Source of the DNA: Mesostigma viride
Lineage: Eukaryota; Streptophyta; Mesostigmatophyceae; Mesostigmatales; Mesostigmataceae
DNA: 64,000 nucleotides
Assembly: GCA_009746045.1 (NCBI GenBank)
Contig: RPFO01000213.1
Coordinates: 146,564-210,563, forward strand
Reading direction: 5' to 3'
Under the pieces are notes generated by a model that was not told the origin of the DNA, ran no database searches, and worked only from the letters and a program-made list of their open reading frames with translations. This document shows positions 61,430-64,000 of the stretch, in pieces; position 1 is the first letter of the stretch, and each line of letters opens with the position of its first letter. The position numbers and the translations under genes are program-made.

Positions 61430-63502
61430 TCTTCCCCCTCTACCTCATCCTCCTCGTCGCCATGCCCATAGCCGGCGACCGCCTTGCCATCCATAACCCC
61501 CGAGGCGCCATTACCCGAGTCCTGTTGCTGTGAGAACAACTCATTCAACTCGCGGTTCACCCGCTGGAACGAAGGACCCGTAGCGCGGGGCGTCTGGTGC
61601 TGCGTGGGACGCTGCCGGGCGTCCTGCAACTTGGCTGCGCGCTCGCCCGCGTTGCGAGGCCGGTCTGGCCGCCGTGCTTGTTCCGGGCGCTTACCGAAGG
61701 CAGGCCCGGAGAAACGGGGTGACGTCTGCTCGTCGCCACGATCGCGATCCCGTGGTGGTCGCGTGCAGTCCTTCTTGAGATGACCGACCTCGCCGCACCG
61801 GAAGCATCGCGCCTTGGACGCATCGATTGCATTGACCTGGGGCGCTTCATACTCGCCGTCCTCCTGCTCGTGGTCGATAATGTCCTCAGAGGACCCATCT
61901 TGGTCCACCGTAGTGAAGTGGACGCGACGCGGTGCAGCACCAGCATGCCGATAGGTGACCGCTGCGAGGCGGCGTGCGAGCACATCTGACACCTTTAGAA
62001 GGTACTGTTGGATCTCGATCACATCCCACTGCTCCCACGGTATCTCAGCAAAGCGCTTTAGCACCTCATCTAGGAGCTCCGGACTCAGCGCCTCAATGAA
62101 CCGCGACCTATATTCGGTCCAGGTCAAGTCCTCAAGGCGAGCCGAGAATGCTTCAAACTCTGTCAGAAACTCGCGGAACGGGGTGGTGCCTTGGCGTAGC
62201 TTGGCAAAAGCCAGACGCTCGTGGAGCTTCCATGCAGTCAGGGGGCACCAGCTTGCGCTCAATGCGCTCTAGTAGCTCCTCTACTGTGCGAGGGTACAAG
62301 CGCGACGCGACACTCTCACAGTTGAGTATGCCGACCACTGAGGGATCCATGCAGTTGGTGACGACGTAGGAGATAAGAACCTCGGTAGCTAGCTCCCACC
62401 CATTGTGGTTGCACCACGCCCAGTAGATCTGTACCCACATACGCGTCCATTCATCGATCTCGCGAGGGTTCATAGTCGCGCGCAGCTTGGGCACTGGTTT
62501 AAAGTCAGGCATGGGCGGCGCCTTAAACGTGTCGGCCCGAGGTCCGCCCACTGCGCGATATGGCGGAACGTTAAAGATCGACAACGAGTCATCTGCCGAT
62601 GCAGGCGCTGACCTAGTCGCGCTGCGTTGTAGCCAGACAGACGAGGGATGCGCGTAGCCAGGATCACTGGGTGCCATGCGACTCAAGTTGAGGTTATTGC
62701 CATGCGACACGCTCGGCCGCGCAGGTCCGGCTGCTGGGACATTGCGCGCCGGATGGGACGACGCGGGCCTAGCCTCATCGTATACCGGCGGTGGAACCCT
62801 AGCCTCGTCCTGGGTCCACAGCGATGTCGCATTGGACTGCAGGTCACTGCCAAAAGAAACCCGTCGACCGCTCGCCCAGGGATGTTGTAATCGTTGGGCA
62901 CGTTGCGCGTGATAATAGGTCGCGTTCTGACTAAGCGGACCATACATCTGCGACCCGGTCGGCTGGCTTAGCGGCTGCTGCTGCTGCTGCAACGGCGGAA
63001 GCTGCTGCTGCTGCTGCCACTGTTGCTGCTGCGGCGGCGGTGGCTGCTGCTGCTGTACTGGATGCTGCTGCCACTGCTGCGACAACGGCTGTTGCTGTTC
63101 CGAATGCTGCTGTGGGGACTGCACTGGGTGCTGCTGCGGCTGCCCGGGCGGGCGTTGCTGCGGCTGCACTGACTGGTGCTGGGCTGCACTCGTGGGATTC
63201 GATCTGGGCCGGGTCTCATCACCTGCCCGTTCCATCAGCTGGTTATACTCAGCCTGCATTCGCTGCGGCTGGTATTCCTCGCTATTATCCATCCGATCCG
63301 CTCCTCGTGGCCTTCGCGGCTCACGGGAGGTACTAGCCAGCTCACCTGGGTGACCTACAGGACTGCCTTGCTGGTAGGACGAGCCCTGTTGTGATACCTC
63401 CTGTACTTGGTACTCTGGGCTGCCCTGCCTATCCAAGTCTGCACCTCCCTCCTCGGAATGACTCCTAGTCGTGCCGCGTACCTTCTTTTTACCCCGCGGC
63501 AT
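61375..63502 (-). pseudogene. Outer gypsy gag, one frameshift
   Basis: It starts MPRGKKKVRGTTRSHSEEG; the ATG was chosen because the upstream open part has none. A Gln-rich middle (CAG-type repeats, plus-strand 62,965-63,180) precedes the capsid-like region (PMPDFKPVPKLRATM, REIDEWTRMWVQIYW, NCESVASRLYPRTVEELLER, KLVPPD). Near 62,240 the frame changes by one base and continues WKLHERLAFAKLRQGTTPF, FREFLTEFEAF and WTEYRSRFIEALSPELLDEV. Then the zinc knuckle CFRCGEVGHLKKDC and a basic tail. The frame change has no counterpart in the nested element's gag, so it is a mutation. Confidence 0.88.
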
Positions 63503-63658
63503 GTTTACCAGTACCACATCCACAAGAGAAGGAAGGAAGGAGAGAGGAAGGAGGAAAATGCCATGCACATGCCCACAAGCAATCAACCAAGCGACTGCCC
63601 TACGTTATTCTGCTAATGTAGCTATTATATAGTAAGCTATAATTAGTACTCTACTCCT

Positions 63659-64000
63659 CTAGAAACTAGGTGGCTGCCTAGGTGGGGTGCTGACAGTGAG
63701 TTGGCTGAACGTGACTGTGACAGCCTGTGTGTCCCCCGTCCTGCTCTCTACTGTTGCACTATTGGGTGCACAGCTACGGCCCCTAGGCATTGGGCGAGTC
63801 CTAATCTCCTGAGGTGGTGCCTCTACGTGCAAGCCTACTGGACGTGTCATGTATTCCTGGATAAACCTATCTGCTTCCCATGCTGTCTTGAATCCCTTAA
63901 AGATAGCCCTATGCCTATCCACTATATAGTTCTTGCAGTCTACCCAGCTATAGAAAATACCTACTTTCCCTGTGCCTCCATCATGTGCCACAGCATAGTA
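63659..64000 (-). CDS. Pre-gag ORF with hybrid-binding (viroplasmin-like) domain, outer element, partial
   Basis: Open to the right edge. Visible from YYAVAHDGGTGKVGIFYSW through VDCKNYIVDRHRAIFKGFKT, AWEADRFIQEYM and VGLHVEAPP to AVTVTFSQLTVSTPPRQPP and stop. The pattern YYAV - GIFYSW - DCK - F-K-GFKT - EA--FI is a good match to the RNase H1 hybrid-binding domain, better than in the nested element. The linker and the beta-rich tail (TVTFSQLTV) also parallel the nested element's ORF. It lies about 160 bp upstream of the gag ATG. Confidence 0.8.
   Translation of the reverse strand, partial: YYAVAHDGGTGKVGIFYSWVDCKNYIVDRHRAIFKGFKTAWEADRFIQEYMTRPVGLHVEAPPQEIRTRPMPRGRSCAPNSATVESRTGDTQAVTVTFSQLTVSTPPRQPPSF

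Larger units (their letters stand above)
43375..64000 (-). mobile_element. Outer Ty3/gypsy chromovirus, interrupted, 5' end off-window
   Basis: On the - strand from the right edge: hybrid-binding-domain ORF (64,000-63,659), gag (63,502-61,375), protease to RT start (61,429-60,248), then after the nested element RT, RNase H, integrase and chromodomain (49,450-46,355), ORF3 (46,322-44,988), polypurine tract and LTR. Defects: a frameshift in gag near 62,240, the nested insertion and one in-frame TAG at 47,447-47,449. Its 5' LTR would lie beyond 64,000. The left limit given is the farthest plausible LTR end. Confidence 0.8.

Noticed and set aside
63040-63336. Alanine-rich open frame on the + strand opposite gag
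   Set aside because: Shadow of the CAG/CTG repeats that encode the Gln-rich part of gag on the - strand.

Overview
The window looks like nuclear DNA of a eukaryote, probably an alga or another protist. Two genes are cut by GT-AG introns and about half of the sequence is retrotransposon. I cannot name the species; a green alga is a guess from overall character only.

Left part (1-17,248): after about 1 kb with no recognised gene, an 11.3-kb (CCTG)n tract fills 975-12,252. A 26-bp minisatellite follows, then six + strand exons of a WD40 beta-propeller gene (12,983-17,248). The first five exons each encode exactly one WD repeat, all with phase-0 junctions at the same place. The 5' end of this gene was not found, so the CCTG tract may lie in an intron or upstream.

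Middle part (17,249-31,575): mostly non-coding DNA with decayed elements. It holds a broken LINE reverse transcriptase (- strand), a two-exon M23 metallopeptidase gene (- strand, the clearest complete host gene), a frameshifted gene remnant whose 3' end has become a ~120-bp tandem repeat, an orphan LINE ORF1-like region, a 407-bp tandem duplication, several minisatellites and a strong natural hairpin.

Right part (31,576-64,000): stacked LTR retrotransposons. First is a copia-like element (31,576-39,409) with two nearly identical LTRs but a frameshifted interior. Next is a + strand fragment of a Ty3/gypsy chromovirus, interrupted in its chromodomain by a 1,220-bp array of four 206-bp palindromes. 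Last is a large - strand Ty3/gypsy element running from about 43.4 kb past the right edge. A complete 10,792-bp gypsy element (49,451-60,242; 572-bp LTRs, TSD ACACC) is inserted in its reverse transcriptase.

The two nested gypsy elements differ in sequence but share an unusual plan. Each has a small ORF before gag with an RNase H1-type hybrid-binding (viroplasmin-like) domain, then gag, then pol ending in a chromodomain. Each also has an additional ORF between integrase and the 3' LTR; these ORFs resemble each other and match no family I recognise. Together with the palindrome array, this conserved plan is the best candidate here for undescribed biology.
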